From an uncultured Sphingomonas sp. (GTDB lineage: Bacteria; Pseudomonadota; Alphaproteobacteria; Sphingomonadales; Sphingomonadaceae), in the NCBI GenBank assembly GCA_934555855.1, contig CAKTFL010000161.1, positions 1 through 5,628 of the forward strand: DNA of 5,628 nt, read 5' to 3'. Every line of letters starts with the position of its first letter. The stretch's first letter is position 1. The translations under genes were made by a program, and so were the position numbers. Shown one piece after another: positions 5,356 to 5,628 of this stretch. Below the pieces are notes generated by a model, which saw nothing but the letters and a program-made list of their open reading frames with translations, did no database searches and was not told the DNA's origin.

Positions 5356-5628
5356 ATGCCTTATATCAAGACGCGCGACGGCACCGACCTGTACGTCAAG
5401 GACTGGGGCTCGGGACGCCCGGTCATCCTGCTGCATGGCTGGCCGCTTAACGCGGACAGCTGGGATATGCAGGCGATGGCGCTGGCCGAGGCAGGATTCC
5501 GCGCGATCGCCTATGATCGGCGCGGCTTCGGCCGATCGGGCCAGCCCTGGGACGGTTATGATTACGACACGCTGGCGGACGATCTTGCCGACGTCATGAC
5601 GGCGGCAGGCGCGGACCAGGACGCAACG
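5356..5628 (+). CDS. Alpha/beta hydrolase, non-haem chloroperoxidase-like, N-terminal part
   Basis: The first 91 residues are present; the gene runs off the right edge. It begins [20 protein letters not shown], followed by [14 protein letters not shown] (23-36, the His-Gly oxyanion-hole motif) and [16 protein letters not shown] (50-65). These are typical of cofactor-free haloperoxidase/esterase members of the alpha/beta-hydrolase fold, normally about 270-280 residues. The catalytic Ser, Asp and His would lie beyond the window. There is no signal peptide, so it is cytoplasmic. The family hydrolyses esters and can perform perhydrolysis in the presence of peroxide and an organic acid; the natural substrate is generally unknown. 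The ATG at 5356 has a good AAGGA ribosome-binding site eight bases upstream and a consensus EcfG promoter at 5300-5324, so it is probably induced in general stress. Confidence 0.9.
   Translation, partial: MPYIKTRDGTDLYVKDWGSGRPVILLHGWPLNADSWDMQAMALAEAGFRAIAYDRRGFGRSGQPWDGYDYDTLADDLADVMTAAGADQDAT

Overview
The window looks like chromosomal DNA of a GC-rich alphaproteobacterium, most likely a sphingomonad. I infer this from the strong G/C bias at third codon positions, the mix of families, and several copies of the alphaproteobacterial general-stress promoter pattern (GGAAC, 16 bases, CGTT or close variants). No RNA gene, IS element, phage gene or CRISPR array is visible.

Layout from left to right. 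(1) The 3' end of a Kef/CPA2-type cation:proton antiporter gene (+) enters from the left and stops at 233. (2) A 119-base gap holds a hairpin and an EcfG-like promoter, followed by a secreted glycine-zipper protein (353-892, +). (3) A UUCG-capped hairpin separates it from a convergent small WYL-like protein (933-1268, -). (4) Upstream of that lies a very short hydrophobic reading frame on the minus strand (1350-1433), with its own EcfG-like promoter candidate. (5) An exported prolyl oligopeptidase of family S9A (1567-3687, -) follows, with an intact catalytic triad and S1 tryptophan and a strong hairpin just after its stop. (6) A 93-base divergent promoter region containing inverted repeats leads to a DHA2-type (14-helix) MFS exporter gene (3781, +). 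Its frame is interrupted by TAG at 5050-5052, although coding sequence clearly continues to 5238. (7) A perfect EcfG-type promoter (5300-5324) precedes an alpha/beta hydrolase resembling non-haem chloroperoxidases (5356 onward, cut by the window end).

The genes do not form one pathway. Two themes link them. The first is envelope location: antiporter, glycine-zipper protein, exported peptidase and MFS exporter. The second is a probable general-stress regulon, since four separate intergenic sites show GGAAC plus a 16-base spacer plus CGTT, CGTA or GGTT, each placed correctly ahead of a gene. The observations most worth checking are this promoter cluster, the nonsense codon in the exporter, and the hidden tiny membrane protein. 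I do not see a convincing new multi-gene defence or biosynthetic system.
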